Below, piece by piece: positions 15,561 to 22,703 of a DNA stretch of 64,000 nt; position 1 is the stretch's first letter; the number at the start of each line of letters is the position of its first letter. The DNA lies in assembly GCF_000013565.1 (NCBI RefSeq), contig NC_007802.1, positions 1,426,001-1,490,000 on the forward strand. The letters are read 5' to 3'. Position numbers and translations under genes: made by a program. The DNA comes from Jannaschia sp. CCS1. GTDB taxonomy: Bacteria; Pseudomonadota; Alphaproteobacteria; Rhodobacterales; Rhodobacteraceae. Under the pieces are notes generated by a model. The model searched no databases, was not told the origin of the DNA, and worked only from the letters and a program-made list of their open reading frames with translations.

Positions 15561-15586
15561 CCCCGTGCGGCATGCATCGCGCGGGG
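15561..15586 (+). terminator. Intercistronic hairpin after NMT1-like gene
   Basis: CCCCG-T-GCG and CGC-G-CGGGG form an eight-pair stem with one mismatch and an eight-base loop, 16 bases after the stop codon. It is followed by ATTTGACCATTT rather than a T tract, so it probably protects the binding-protein mRNA with partial read-through into the ATPase gene. Confidence 0.55.
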
Positions 15587-15613
15587 ATTTGACCATTTAA
15601 CAGTTGGTTAGAC

Positions 15614-16405
15614 GTGACTTCTTCCACAAATCCTCCGGCGGCCGCCCGCCCGACGATCCTGCGCATGCAAGAGGTCGACAAGACGTTCACTGGCAATGTC
15701 GTGGCGCTGCGCCGCATGTCGATGGAGGTGCGCCAGGGCGATTTCATCTCGCTTCTTGGGCCGTCGGGCTGCGGTAAGTCCACGGCGTTGCGGCTGATTT
15801 CCGGCCTGATGCGACCCACACTGGGGCGGATCACCTGGGAGGGAGACGCCAGCGTCGATGACCTGGGCGTGGTGTTTCAGGAACCCACGCTGATGCCTTG
15901 GGCCACGGTGGAGAAAAACGTCTGGCTTCCCTTCCGCCTACGGGGCAAATCCCTGTCGTCGTGCCGCGACCAGATCCGGGAGGCGCTCGCGCTTGTGGGG
16001 CTGAATGGGTTTGAAGAGCGGTATCCGAGGGAGCTGTCGGGCGGCATGAAAATGCGTGTCTCCATCGCCCGCGCACTTGTGACAAACCCGCGCCTGATAT
16101 TGATGGATGAACCCTTTGCCGCGCTGGATGAGATCACCCGCCAGAAATTGAATGACGACCTGCTGGCGCTGAAGGCGAAGACCAACGCAACGGTCATTTT
16201 TGTGACGCATTCTGTGTTCGAGAGCGTGTTCCTGAGCGACCGGATTCTGGTCATGGCCGCGCGTCCGGGCCGTGTGATCGCGGAAATCGCGGTGCCTGAG
16301 GGGTATCCGCGCGGGATCGAGTGGCGCACGTCCCCGGAATACGCCCGTATCGCGCGCGAGACGTCCGATACCCTGCAATCCACCATGACGGAGGATGCGC
16401 ACTGA
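15614..16405 (+). CDS. ABC transporter ATPase, nitrate/taurine/pyrimidine type
   Basis: A 263-residue ATPase of the SsuB/TauB/ThiZ group. Walker A GPSGCGKST is at residues 49-57, the Q-loop at VVFQEPTLMPW, the signature LSGGMKMR, and Walker B LILMDEPFAALDE. It begins at GTG; an ATG 51 bases downstream would cut only the unstructured N-terminus, so the start is uncertain. The stop overlaps the permease start by one base (TGATG). It energises the importer whose binding protein is encoded upstream. Confidence 0.92.
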   Translation: MTSSTNPPAAARPTILRMQEVDKTFTGNVVALRRMSMEVRQGDFISLLGPSGCGKSTALRLISGLMRPTLGRITWEGDASVDDLGVVFQEPTLMPWATVEKNVWLPFRLRGKSLSSCRDQIREALALVGLNGFEERYPRELSGGMKMRVSIARALVTNPRLILMDEPFAALDEITRQKLNDDLLALKAKTNATVIFVTHSVFESVFLSDRILVMAARPGRVIAEIAVPEGYPRGIEWRTSPEYARIARETSDTLQSTMTEDAH

Positions 16406-17256
16406 TGGCTGTGACGGACCAGGACCGAGGCCCCCTTTTCGACGCCGAAGAAGAACGCATCGTGCGCCGCAAGAAGACCGAGGCGATCGCGCGCTGGGTC
16501 ATTCCGCTTCTGGTCATGGGGCTGGCTATTTACGCCTGGCACCGCGTGGTCGCGGTCAATGAAATCCCGCATTACGTGCTGCCCGGTCCCGGTCTGGTGT
16601 TGGAAACACTCTGGACAGATCGTGACATTCTGTTTCCCGCCCTTCTGGTGACGCTCCGCATCACGATGCTGGCGCTGTTGATCGCCATCGTGGGGGGCGT
16701 CGGCCTCGCGATCCTGTTCGCGCAATCGAAGTTTGCGGAGATGTCGTTTTCGCCCTTCGCGGTGATCCTGCAAGTGACGCCCATCGTCTCCATCGCGCCT
16801 CTGATCTTCATTTATATTGAGAACCGATTGGTCGGCTTGCTTCTGTGCGCGTGGATCGTGGCCTTCTTTCCGGTCCTTGCGAATACGACGTTGGGCCTCA
16901 AATCCGCGGATCATAACCTGCGGGATCTGTTCAGTATTTATCGCGCCAGCCGGTGGCAGCGACTGGTGCACCTGCAATTGCCCTCGGCGCTGCCCTACTT
17001 CCTGGGCGGGTTGAAAATCGCCGGGGGTCTGGCCTTGATCGGCGCGGTGGTTGCCGAATATGTGGCAGGCTCCGGCGGGTTGGCCTCGGGCCTTGCCTTC
17101 CGTATTCTTGAGGCCGGATATCGCCTCAATATCCCCCGGATGTTCGCGGCGCTGATCCTGATCGCGGCCACGGGCGTGGTGATCTATGCCGCCACATCGC
17201 TGACGGCGCATCTTGCGCTGCGAAAGTGGCACGAGTCGGCGCTGAAGAGGGAATGA
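16405..17256 (+). CDS. ABC transporter permease, nitrate/taurine/pyrimidine type
   Basis: A 283-residue inner-membrane permease of the SsuC/TauC/ThiX type with about six helices. The cytoplasmic EAA-like loop appears in the segment after residue 165 (DHNLRDLFSIYRASRWQRLVHLQLPSALP). The ATG at 16405 overlaps the ATPase stop. A charged N-terminal stretch of about 30 residues precedes the first helix. It ends with TGA at 17254-17256 and overlaps or abuts the amidohydrolase gene, so transporter and enzyme are coexpressed. Confidence 0.92.
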   Translation: MAVTDQDRGPLFDAEEERIVRRKKTEAIARWVIPLLVMGLAIYAWHRVVAVNEIPHYVLPGPGLVLETLWTDRDILFPALLVTLRITMLALLIAIVGGVGLAILFAQSKFAEMSFSPFAVILQVTPIVSIAPLIFIYIENRLVGLLLCAWIVAFFPVLANTTLGLKSADHNLRDLFSIYRASRWQRLVHLQLPSALPYFLGGLKIAGGLALIGAVVAEYVAGSGGLASGLAFRILEAGYRLNIPRMFAALILIAATGVVIYAATSLTAHLALRKWHESALKRE

Positions 17257-17258
17257 GA

Positions 17259-18635
17259 ATGGATTTCAAGACGCTCCCCTCTGACAATCTGCGGTTGGAG
17301 AACGTGACGATTCCTGGGTGCCTGATCGGGCAATCGGGCGTTGTGCGCACAGCGCTGAGTATCGCCGACGGTGTGATCGCCGCGAGTGGTGGCACGCCGG
17401 TCGATATGAGGGGGGCGATGGTGTTTCCCTGTTTCGTCGACATGCACACGCATCTGGACAAGGGCCATATCTGGCCCCGCTCGCCCAATCCCGACGGCAC
17501 GTTCATGGGGGCGCTGGAGACGGTGCGCGCAGACAAATCGGGGCGGTGGGACAGTGTTGATCTGCCGCCGCGCATGAATTTCAGCCTGAACTGCGCCTAC
17601 GCCCACGGCACGCGGGCCATTCGAACCCATCTGGACTATTTTGGAGAGACTGACGAGGCGCGGGTCAGCTGGGACGTCTTCGCACAGATCCGTGACGACT
17701 GGGCCGGTCGGATTGATCTTCAGGCCGCTGTGTTGACGGGGATCGACATGGCCGCTGATGCCGGCGCTTTGGCAACTTGCGCAGACCTTGTGGCGTCCCA
17801 TGGCGGCGCTCTCGGGGCCGTGACCTATCCGGAGCCGGACCTGCGCGCTTGGTTAACTGCATACTTTGAGGCGGCTGCGCTGCGTGGGATGGACCTGGAT
17901 TTCCACGTGGATGAGACAATGGATCCAGAGGTTAACACCCTTAAGGATATTGCGGAAATTGTGCTAGAGACAGGATTTAAAGGGAAAATCACCGTGGGCC
18001 ATCTCTGCTCCCTGTCGGTGATGGAAGACGCGGTGGCCATGGCCACTCTTGATCTGGTCGCCAAGGCCGGGCTCGATGTCGTCAGTCTGCCGATGTGCAA
18101 CCTGTATCTGCAAGACCGCCACGCCGCGCGCACGCCGCGAGGCCGGGGCATCACTTTGGTGCACGAGATGAAGGCGCGGGGCATCAACGTCAGTTTCGCC
18201 TCAGACAACACCCGAGATCCGTTCTATGCCTACGGTGATATGGACATGATCGAGGTGATGCGGGAGGCCACGCGCATTGGCCATCTGGACCACTCCGATG
18301 ACGATTGGACCCATGCGTTTCTGGGCAATCCTGCCCGGGCCTGTGGCGTCACGGCACCGTCGTTGATGCCCGGAGCACCCGCCGATTTGGTGATTTGCCG
18401 CGCCCGCGAATGGACGGAACTTTTCGCCCGCCCGCAGGCTGACCGGATCGTGCTGCGTGATGGGCGCCAGATTGATCGCGCTTTGCCGGATTACGCCGAA
18501 TTGGATTACCTTATGACGCCCTCAAGCAGCGAAGCGGTGGGGCAGAAAGCATCGCCCTCAAGCAGCGAAGCGGTAGGGCAGCACGCATCGCCCTCAAGCA
18601 GCGACGCGGTCGGGCAGGGAGAGATCGCCAAATGA
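17259..18635 (+). CDS. Cytosine-deaminase-like amidohydrolase with repeat tail
   Basis: A 458-residue metal-dependent amidohydrolase close to the cytosine/isoguanine deaminase group. Seen are the HTHLDKGH metal-binding motif near residue 63, the LDFHVDE strand with His and Glu, GHLCSL with another His, and the metal-binding Asp in FASDNTRDPFYAYGD. Members deaminate or hydrolyse N-heterocycles including cytosine, creatinine and ammelide-like compounds. ATG at 17259 is preferred because AAGAGGGA sits seven bases upstream, although ATG at 17253 would overlap the permease stop. The last 35 or so residues carry a 12-residue unit repeated three times (S-rich, EAVGQ core), outside the catalytic fold. 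The stop overlaps the FAD-oxidase start. Confidence 0.88.
   Translation: MDFKTLPSDNLRLENVTIPGCLIGQSGVVRTALSIADGVIAASGGTPVDMRGAMVFPCFVDMHTHLDKGHIWPRSPNPDGTFMGALETVRADKSGRWDSVDLPPRMNFSLNCAYAHGTRAIRTHLDYFGETDEARVSWDVFAQIRDDWAGRIDLQAAVLTGIDMAADAGALATCADLVASHGGALGAVTYPEPDLRAWLTAYFEAAALRGMDLDFHVDETMDPEVNTLKDIAEIVLETGFKGKITVGHLCSLSVMEDAVAMATLDLVAKAGLDVVSLPMCNLYLQDRHAARTPRGRGITLVHEMKARGINVSFASDNTRDPFYAYGDMDMIEVMREATRIGHLDHSDDDWTHAFLGNPARACGVTAPSLMPGAPADLVICRAREWTELFARPQADRIVLRDGRQIDRALPDYAELDYLMTPSSSEAVGQKASPSSSEAVGQHASPSSSDAVGQGEIAK
17931..17945. repeat. Dispersed GTTAAC-N3-GTTAAC element, copy 3
   Basis: GTTAACACCCTTAAG in the amidohydrolase gene, read as Val-Asn-Thr-Leu-Lys. Confidence 0.6.
18519..18617 (+). 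repeat. 36-bp tandem repeat, 2.75 copies, in-frame
   Basis: Units begin at 18519, 18555 and 18591, each starting CCCTCAAGCAGCGA and containing CGGT-GGGCAG. The period is a multiple of three, so the repeat adds 12-residue units (PSSSEAVGQ core) to the protein C-terminus. The unit can fold with CCCT pairing AGGG. The third copy is slightly diverged (Asp for Glu). Confidence 0.9.
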
Positions 18636-20038
18636 ACATCCAGGCAGCTATAAAGACCCTTCAGGACAAGGGGATAGAGGTCGACCTTAATCCTGCTTCC
18701 GTCAAATCGAAATCCCGCGACTTCTTTTGGTATTCACCCGTCCTCAAGGATCGTCTGGATCATGTCGTGGCCGACTTCGTGGCCACGCCGCATAGTGAGG
18801 CGCAGGTGATCGAAATTCTGCGTGTCTGCTATGGCCACGACGTCCCTGTCACCACGCGCGGCACGGGCACTGGCAACTACGGCCAAGCCATGCCTTTGGC
18901 GGGTGGTTGTGTATTGCATCTGCATAAGATGAACGCCGTTAAGGATATTGCGCCAGGGCGCGTTGTGGTGGAGCCGGGGTGTCTTTTGAAAGACCTGGAT
19001 GCCGCGTGTATCGCGGATTCCGGCCAGGAAATCCGCATGTTTTCAAGTACATGGGCGACTGCCACGATTGGCGGTTTCATCGCTGGCGGCTCGGGCGGAG
19101 TGGGTTCTGTGCGGTGGGGGGCGTTGCGCGATCCCGGTAACATCATCCGCTTGCGCGTCGTCACGATGGAGCAGGAACCCCGCGTGATGGACATCACCGG
19201 AGATGATCTTCACCGCGTCAGCCACGCCTATGGCACCAACGGCATCATTACGGAGATCGAGATCCCGCTGGCCCCAGCCTATGATTGGGTCGGCGTTTTC
19301 GTCGCCTTTGATAGCTTCGATGAGGCATTGCAATATTCCTATGATTTGGCCTCTTGCGACGGCCTTTTGATCAAGCTCGCCACGGTGTTTGAGGCCCCCA
19401 TCGCCAAAGATTATTTCCAGCGTGTCGCCCCCCATGTTGAGGCCGGTGAGGCGCTCGTTGCTCTTATGGTCGCCCCTCACGCCATGGCCGGGTGGGAGAC
19501 GTTTACCAACACCTACGATGCCCGTCCGATTTACCGCAGTGACGCGACGAACTGGCCGAAAGATCCCGGCCACGTTTTTGAGTATGGCTGGAATCACACG
19601 ACGCTCCGCGCGCTCAAGGTCGACCCGTCGATCACCTATCTTCAGATCGCATACGGCACCGACGATCCTGTTTCTTTGGCCAAGACCACGCGGGATGAGC
19701 TAAGTCCCGAATGCCTGCAACACATTGAAGTCATGCGGCAAAATGGGCGCGTTTCTATGGCCGGATTGACCCTGGTCAAGTTCCAGTCGGAAGAGCGGCT
19801 TGATGAAATCGTGGCGCTGCACGAGGCGAAAGGGGCGATGAACTTCAACCCGCACCGCTACACCCTCGAGGAGGGCGGGCGTCAGGCGGTCGATACCCGA
19901 CAGCTGGAATTCAAGCGCGAGGCCGATCCGAAAGGCCTGCTCAATCCGGGCAAGATGATCTCGTGGGAGGATCCGGATTACAACTTCGACCAGATGTATG
20001 CCTGGCCCGGCCTGCAATCGAAACCGGCGGCGGAGTGA
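18632..20038 (+). CDS. FAD-linked oxidase, VAO/GlcD family
   Basis: A 468-residue flavoprotein of the vanillyl-alcohol-oxidase/glycolate-oxidase GlcD type. The FAD (PCMH) domain spans about residues 45-220, with the pyrophosphate-binding stretch TTRGTGTGNYGQ and the later GGFIAGGSGGVGS. The C-terminal oxidase domain ends with NPGKMISW, the typical family ending. The ATG overlaps the amidohydrolase stop (ATGA). No membrane segment or signal peptide is seen. It presumably oxidises an alcohol or 2-hydroxy acid generated in the pathway; the flavodoxin-fold reductases downstream could be redox partners. No specific substrate is readable. Confidence 0.85.
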   Translation: MNIQAAIKTLQDKGIEVDLNPASVKSKSRDFFWYSPVLKDRLDHVVADFVATPHSEAQVIEILRVCYGHDVPVTTRGTGTGNYGQAMPLAGGCVLHLHKMNAVKDIAPGRVVVEPGCLLKDLDAACIADSGQEIRMFSSTWATATIGGFIAGGSGGVGSVRWGALRDPGNIIRLRVVTMEQEPRVMDITGDDLHRVSHAYGTNGIITEIEIPLAPAYDWVGVFVAFDSFDEALQYSYDLASCDGLLIKLATVFEAPIAKDYFQRVAPHVEAGEALVALMVAPHAMAGWETFTNTYDARPIYRSDATNWPKDPGHVFEYGWNHTTLRALKVDPSITYLQIAYGTDDPVSLAKTTRDELSPECLQHIEVMRQNGRVSMAGLTLVKFQSEERLDEIVALHEAKGAMNFNPHRYTLEEGGRQAVDTRQLEFKREADPKGLLNPGKMISWEDPDYNFDQMYAWPGLQSKPAAE

Positions 20039-20620
20039 ATGGCGAAGGCACTGGTAATCTACGCCCATCCGGTTCCGGAAAGCTTGGGCGGGGCCGCACA
20101 TATGACTGTGGTTAACACCCTTAACAAAATGGGGTGGGAGGTTGATGATTGTGATCTCTATGCCGAGAGGTTTGACCCGGTCCTCAGCGCGGAAGAGCGG
20201 CGCGGCTACCACGACACCGTCACCAACATCGCGCCTGTCCAAGCCTACGTTAACCGTCTGCGCGCTGCTGATGCGGTGATCTTCTGCTTTCCCGTCTGGA
20301 ACTTTGGCTACCCGGCGATCCTGAAGGGATGGTTTGACCGGGTTATGTTGCCCGGCGTGTCCTTCCAGCTTGCTGACGGCAAACTGACGCCTTGCCTCGA
20401 CAACATTCGCAAGCTAGCCGCTGTCACAACCTATGGAAGTACGCCGTGGCGGGCCTTTCTGGCCGGTGATCCGCCGAAGAAGTTGCTCAAGCGTGTGGTG
20501 TGGGGCACGGTGCGCCCAGACAAAATTCGCTATATTGCCCAATATGATATGAACAACATCACGCCTGCCGGATGCGATGCATTTCTGGCCCGCGTCACCC
20601 GTGAAATGGAGGCATTTTAG
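20039..20620 (+). CDS. NAD(P)H-quinone/flavodoxin-fold oxidoreductase
   Basis: A 193-residue protein of the NQO1/KefF/MdaB flavodoxin-like family. It begins LVIYAHPVPES, the FMN/FAD phosphate-binding start, and has the active-site segment FPVWNFGYPAILKGWFDRV. It is directly abutted to the FAD oxidase stop (TGAATG) and to the following paralogue (TAGATG), so the three are coupled. It could reduce a quinone or an N-heterocyclic intermediate with NAD(P)H. Similarity to the next gene (HP start, WYG/WNFGYPAxLKGW core) suggests an old tandem duplication followed by divergence, possibly forming a heterodimer. Confidence 0.85.
   Translation: MAKALVIYAHPVPESLGGAAHMTVVNTLNKMGWEVDDCDLYAERFDPVLSAEERRGYHDTVTNIAPVQAYVNRLRAADAVIFCFPVWNFGYPAILKGWFDRVMLPGVSFQLADGKLTPCLDNIRKLAAVTTYGSTPWRAFLAGDPPKKLLKRVVWGTVRPDKIRYIAQYDMNNITPAGCDAFLARVTREMEAF
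20111..20125. repeat. Dispersed GTTAAC-N3-GTTAAC element, copy 4
   Basis: GTTAACACCCTTAAC in the first flavodoxin-fold gene, read as Val-Asn-Thr-Leu-Asn (residues 25-29). Confidence 0.65.
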
Positions 20621-21250
20621 ATGCGCGCCTTGGTGATTTACTGTCACCCGAAAGAGGGGTCGTTTGCCTCAGCGGTGCGCGACACCGTGATGACGCGTCT
20701 GTCGGCATCGGGCGCGGAGACGCGCTTGCGCGACCTCTATGCCGAGGGGTTTCAGCCGGTGTTAACCACGCCGGAATGGACTGATTACCTTAACGCCCCC
20801 ATGAACCGCGCCCCGGTGGAGGATCACGTCCAAGACCTGCAATGGTGCGACACGCTGATTTTCATATACCCCACCTGGTGGTATGGGCTGCCCGCGATGT
20901 TGAAAGGGTGGCTGGATCGAGTGCTGTTGCCGGACGTCGCCTTTTTGATGCCCAAAGCGGATGGGGAGACAATCCGCCCGGGCCTTCATCATATTGATAA
21001 GATGGGTGTTTTCACCACGTGCGGTGCGTCTTGGTGGCTGACCCGCATGGTCGGTGCGCCGGGGCGACGCACTCTGTTGCGAGGCGTTGGCTTCCTTCTG
21101 AAACCGGGCGCGCGGAAGGTGTTTGCGGCCACCTATCTCATGGACAGTGCCACGCCCGACGCGCTTCGAAAACACCTCGCGACCGTCGCGACAAAGACGG
21201 ATAAACTGGTTAATGCCGTGCCAGCGAAACAGGAGGTTCCCGCCCAATGA
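20621..21250 (+). CDS. NAD(P)H-quinone/flavodoxin-fold oxidoreductase, second copy
   Basis: A 209-residue paralogue of the preceding protein. It starts LVIYCHPKEGSFASAVRD and carries the more canonical active-site segment YPTWWYGLPAMLKGWLDRVL of NAD(P)H:quinone oxidoreductases. The C-terminal region (residues 150-200) differs from its neighbour and could set partner or substrate choice. ATG directly follows the upstream TAG; the stop overlaps the creatininase-family start by four bases. The two neighbouring copies and the FAD oxidase together suggest a redox step within the nitrogen-heterocycle pathway. Confidence 0.87.
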   Translation: MRALVIYCHPKEGSFASAVRDTVMTRLSASGAETRLRDLYAEGFQPVLTTPEWTDYLNAPMNRAPVEDHVQDLQWCDTLIFIYPTWWYGLPAMLKGWLDRVLLPDVAFLMPKADGETIRPGLHHIDKMGVFTTCGASWWLTRMVGAPGRRTLLRGVGFLLKPGARKVFAATYLMDSATPDALRKHLATVATKTDKLVNAVPAKQEVPAQ

Positions 21251-22032
21251 GCCGTTATTGGATCGACTATCCCGCCCCTGATTTGCAGATTGACCCGGAC
21301 CGGACCATCGCGATTTTGCCGGTTGCAGCTGTGGAACAACACGGGCCCCATCTGCCCGTGGGCGTGGACACAATGATCAATCAGGGGTTGTGCGATGAAC
21401 TGGTCGCCCGATGCCCGGACACCCTTGATATCCGTCTTTTGCCGCTTCAGGCGGTTGGTAAATCCAATGAGCATCTCTGGGCGCCGGGCACCCTCACGCT
21501 TTCGGCAGAGACCGCGATGAAAGCCTGGGTGGAGATTGGCCTTTCGGTGGCGCGGGCGGGCGCGCGAAAGATGCTGATCGTGAATTCCCATGGCGGCAAT
21601 ATGGATTTGATTTCAATTGTTTCGCGAGAGTTACGGGTACGGGCGGGCATGTATTGCGTACGCATGGTGTGGGGCGCGGGTGGTGTGCCGGACGGGGTAT
21701 TTTCCGCTCAGGAAACCACCCAGGGCATTCACGGTGGCGACAATGAAACATCGTTAATGCTGCACTTCCGGCCGGACGCGGTGGACATGTCCAAGGCCAA
21801 GGATTTTCGATGGACCCACACGCAGGGAGAGATCCCGCCAGTCGGCCCTATCGCCCACGGGTGGATCGCCTCTGACGTGCATCCCGAAGGTGTCGCGGGG
21901 GAGGCCCATTTGGCCACGGCCGAGAAGGGTCGCGTGACCGCAGCACATTACGTTGACGGCGTGATCGACGTGCTCCACAAAATCGCAGCACAACCCTTGG
22001 ACCGCTTCACGCCCGTTGAGACGCCCCACTGA
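21247..22032 (+). CDS. Creatininase-family amidohydrolase
   Basis: A 261-residue member of the creatininase/MftE/ArfB superfamily. Metal ligands are visible in VEQHGPHLPVGVDT (Glu, His, Asp; near residues 30-43), NSHGGN (His near 113) and HGGDNETS (Glu near 162), matching the di-metal centre. Family members open cyclic amides such as creatinine or hydrolyse formamides. In this operon it follows a deaminase-like amidohydrolase and two redox enzymes, so ring-opening of an oxidised or deaminated heterocycle is plausible. It overlaps the convergent TetR gene by 26 bases, an unusually long tail-to-tail overlap. Confidence 0.88.
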   Translation: MSRYWIDYPAPDLQIDPDRTIAILPVAAVEQHGPHLPVGVDTMINQGLCDELVARCPDTLDIRLLPLQAVGKSNEHLWAPGTLTLSAETAMKAWVEIGLSVARAGARKMLIVNSHGGNMDLISIVSRELRVRAGMYCVRMVWGAGGVPDGVFSAQETTQGIHGGDNETSLMLHFRPDAVDMSKAKDFRWTHTQGEIPPVGPIAHGWIASDVHPEGVAGEAHLATAEKGRVTAAHYVDGVIDVLHKIAAQPLDRFTPVETPH

Positions 22033-22702
22033 TCCCATGCGGGGCAAGATCGCCCACGTAATCTAAAAATTCTTCAATATCAGTGTTTTGTGGAGATATT
22101 CCGGTGAAGCCCAAGACGTAGGCAGATACCCGGGACATGCGCGTTTCCATGTCTTCGCGCAGGTCCAGGGCGTGGTATCCCAACTGCATGAAGTATAGGA
22201 TGCGAGCGCGGGCGTCGGCGTCCTCTGGCGCGTAGTCATGGCGATCGAACATGGCGCGAACCGCGTCCAGGCGGGCAGTATCCGCCGCATCAATGGCATC
22301 ACGGACGTCCTCGTTCCGTCGCGCCCATTCCCGGATCGCGAAATCAAGGCCCGGATCGAACTGGCGGGTGTCGACAAAGCATCGGAAGAAGTTGCAAAGC
22401 GCCTGCGCGATGGAGCGGGACGGCCGCGCACAATGGTCGGTGATCGAGCGTGTGTTGCGAGTTTGCCAATCTTGCAACAAAGCAGACAGAAGCTCATCAC
22501 GATTTTGAAAATACCAGTAAAATGAGGACCTTGAAACGTCGAGACGCCCAGCGAGGGTCGCGATTTTGACTTGGGCCACGCCCGAATTGACCAGGACATC
22601 ACGCGCGGTGTTCACCCAATCCTCGCGCGTGACTTTGATGTGCCCGACCAGGGGGTCCTTGGCGGGATCGTCGCGGTGGAGGAGGGGGGTATCACGCATC
22701 AT
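22007..22702 (-). CDS. TetR-family transcriptional regulator
   Basis: A 231-residue regulator. The N-terminal helix-turn-helix covers about residues 25-65, with IATLAGRLDVSRSSFYWYFQNRDEL as its recognition segment, and the variable C-terminal helical domain is typical for TetR ligand binding. ATG at 22702 is chosen because GGAAAG lies five bases upstream; a GTG start 24 bases earlier would overlap the MttB gene. It is the last gene of a three-gene minus-strand operon with the dehydrogenase and MttB-like genes, so it probably autoregulates that operon, and its convergent overlap could also affect the creatininase operon. Confidence 0.88.
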   Translation of the reverse strand: MMRDTPLLHRDDPAKDPLVGHIKVTREDWVNTARDVLVNSGVAQVKIATLAGRLDVSRSSFYWYFQNRDELLSALLQDWQTRNTRSITDHCARPSRSIAQALCNFFRCFVDTRQFDPGLDFAIREWARRNEDVRDAIDAADTARLDAVRAMFDRHDYAPEDADARARILYFMQLGYHALDLREDMETRMSRVSAYVLGFTGISPQNTDIEEFLDYVGDLAPHGISGASQRA

Positions 22703-22703
22703 C

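Noticed and set aside
15877-17232. Long minus-strand open frame (451 codons) opposite the ABC ATPase and permease.
   Set aside because: The plus-strand genes have complete ABC motifs; the opposite frame is His/Arg/Gln-rich shadow sequence.
18519-18617. CRISPR-like repeats.
   Set aside because: Units are directly contiguous, in-frame with a gene, and have no variable spacers.
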